Shown here: positions 6,223 through 6,837 of the stretch, one piece after another
Position numbering within the stretch: the stretch's first letter is position 1
Layout: every line of letters starts with the position of its first letter
DNA from: Candidatus Omnitrophota bacterium
GTDB lineage: Bacteria; Omnitrophota; Gorgyraeia; Gorgyraeales; Gorgyraeaceae
Assembly: GCA_020057645.1 (NCBI GenBank)
Contig: JAGVFL010000096.1
Coordinates: 1-6,837 of the forward strand
Direction: 5' to 3'
Length of the DNA: 6,837 bases
The notes under the pieces: model-generated
Databases searched by the model: none
Seen by the model: the letters and a program-made list of their open reading frames with translations, nothing else
Told to the model about the DNA's origin: nothing
Translations under genes and position numbers: made by a program

Positions 6223-6837
6223 TTAATGCTTAAAATGCCTGACACCTGTAAGAACCATGCTTATACCTGCGTCGTCGCATGCTTTTATTACATCCTCATC
6301 GCGGATAGAACCGCCCGGCTGGATTATACTCGTTATGCCTGCTTTCTTGGCCTCTTCTATAGCGTCTTCTTTAGGAAAGAACGCGTCGCTTGCGCAGGTA
6401 GCGCCTTTAGAAAGGCCCTTGGATTTCATTATGGCAATAACCATGGAATCAACCCTGGACATCTGGCCCGCGCCTATTCCTACGGTCTTGGTGCCGTGCG
6501 ACAGGACTATTGCATTTGACCTTACATGTTTTACTATCTTCCACCCGAAAAGCAAAGACGCCGTCTCTTCCTTTGTGGGCCTTTTCTTTGTAACCACCTT
6601 CAAATCTTTTTCTTCTATGTGAAAAATATCTCTATCCTGTATCAAGAGCCCGCCTACAACTTTTTTAAGATCATAATCCTTCTCTATGCCTTTTAGTTCC
6701 CCGACTTCTATTAATCTTAAATTCTTCTTTGCCGTTAAAATATCCAGGGCTTTCTTTTCGTAAGAAGGCGCGATGATACACTCCGTAAAACCGGCGTTGA
6801 TTATTGCCTCAGCTGTTTTAAAATCCACCTCTCTATT
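6223..6837 (-). CDS. purH: PurH, bifunctional AICAR formyltransferase/IMP cyclohydrolase, C-terminal part (5' end outside window)
   Basis: This enzyme catalyses the last two steps of de novo IMP synthesis: formylation of AICAR with 10-formyl-tetrahydrofolate, then ring closure. Only about the last 204 codons are present; the frame stays open through the right edge (N-R-E before the GTG at 6826-6828), so that GTG is internal, not a start. The visible part belongs to the AICAR transformylase domain. Recognisable family blocks are KHVRSNAIVLS (its Asn aligns with the active-site Asn of the family), TVGIGAGQMSRVDS, CASDAFFPKEDAIEEA, IQPGGSIRDEDVI and the typical C-terminal end TGVRHFKH. The N-terminal cyclohydrolase (MGS-like) domain and the Lys-His catalytic pair of the transformylase would lie outside the window. 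The stop is TAA at 6223-6225, only 5 nt before a long palindrome begins. Identification is secure from motif content; the full length is unknown. Confidence 0.96.
   Translation of the reverse strand, partial: NREVDFKTAEAIINAGFTECIIAPSYEKKALDILTAKKNLRLIEVGELKGIEKDYDLKKVVGGLLIQDRDIFHIEEKDLKVVTKKRPTKEETASLLFGWKIVKHVRSNAIVLSHGTKTVGIGAGQMSRVDSMVIAIMKSKGLSKGATCASDAFFPKEDAIEEAKKAGITSIIQPGGSIRDEDVIKACDDAGISMVLTGVRHFKH

Noticed and set aside
6226..6622. Overlapping plus-strand open frames opposite purH
   Set aside because: The minus-strand frame encodes unmistakable PurH motifs; the opposite frames have no plausible start context or family resemblance.

Overview
All seven genes in this window lie on the minus strand, so it reads from right to left as one directional run. 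The order is purH (3' part only), folC, mnmE, folE, a compact Wzz/BY-kinase-like membrane ATPase, a SurA-N-like lipoprotein and a small HAMP-domain membrane protein. No RNA gene, insertion sequence, CRISPR array or complete mobile element was recognised. The plus strand carries only open-frame shadows of these genes. The sequence looks moderately AT-rich. The fused chain-length-regulator/kinase protein and the lipoprotein suggest a bacterium with a Gram-negative type envelope. The overall style recalls uncultured candidate phyla such as Omnitrophota, but this assignment is inference and only of moderate confidence.

The right half (about 2564-6837) is a housekeeping block with one metabolic theme, one-carbon folate chemistry. 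FolE makes the first pterin intermediate from GTP. FolC makes dihydrofolate and/or polyglutamylates folates. PurH consumes 10-formyl-tetrahydrofolate in purine synthesis. MnmE uses 5,10-methylene-tetrahydrofolate to modify the tRNA wobble uridine. The left half (25-2548) is an envelope block: a two-TM polysaccharide chain-length/kinase-like protein with degenerate ATPase motifs, a lipoprotein and a short HAMP protein. The last four genes (folE onward) are separated by only 15-22 nt and each has a clear Shine-Dalgarno sequence, so they are probably co-transcribed.

The most unusual content is in the spacers of the housekeeping block. The purH-folC spacer (211 nt) is almost wholly one long imperfect palindrome, 6029-6217. 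Both arms come to 75 nt once a 26-nt AT-rich insert in one arm is removed. The two spacers flanking mnmE are both exactly 59 nt long, and each carries a copy of a second, unrelated palindrome with the shared core CTGACAATGTCA (plus strand). These look like small dispersed palindromic elements, or alternatively shared regulatory hairpins or operators. No undescribed multi-gene system could be supported. The novelty here is in the palindromes and in the reduced kinase-like protein.
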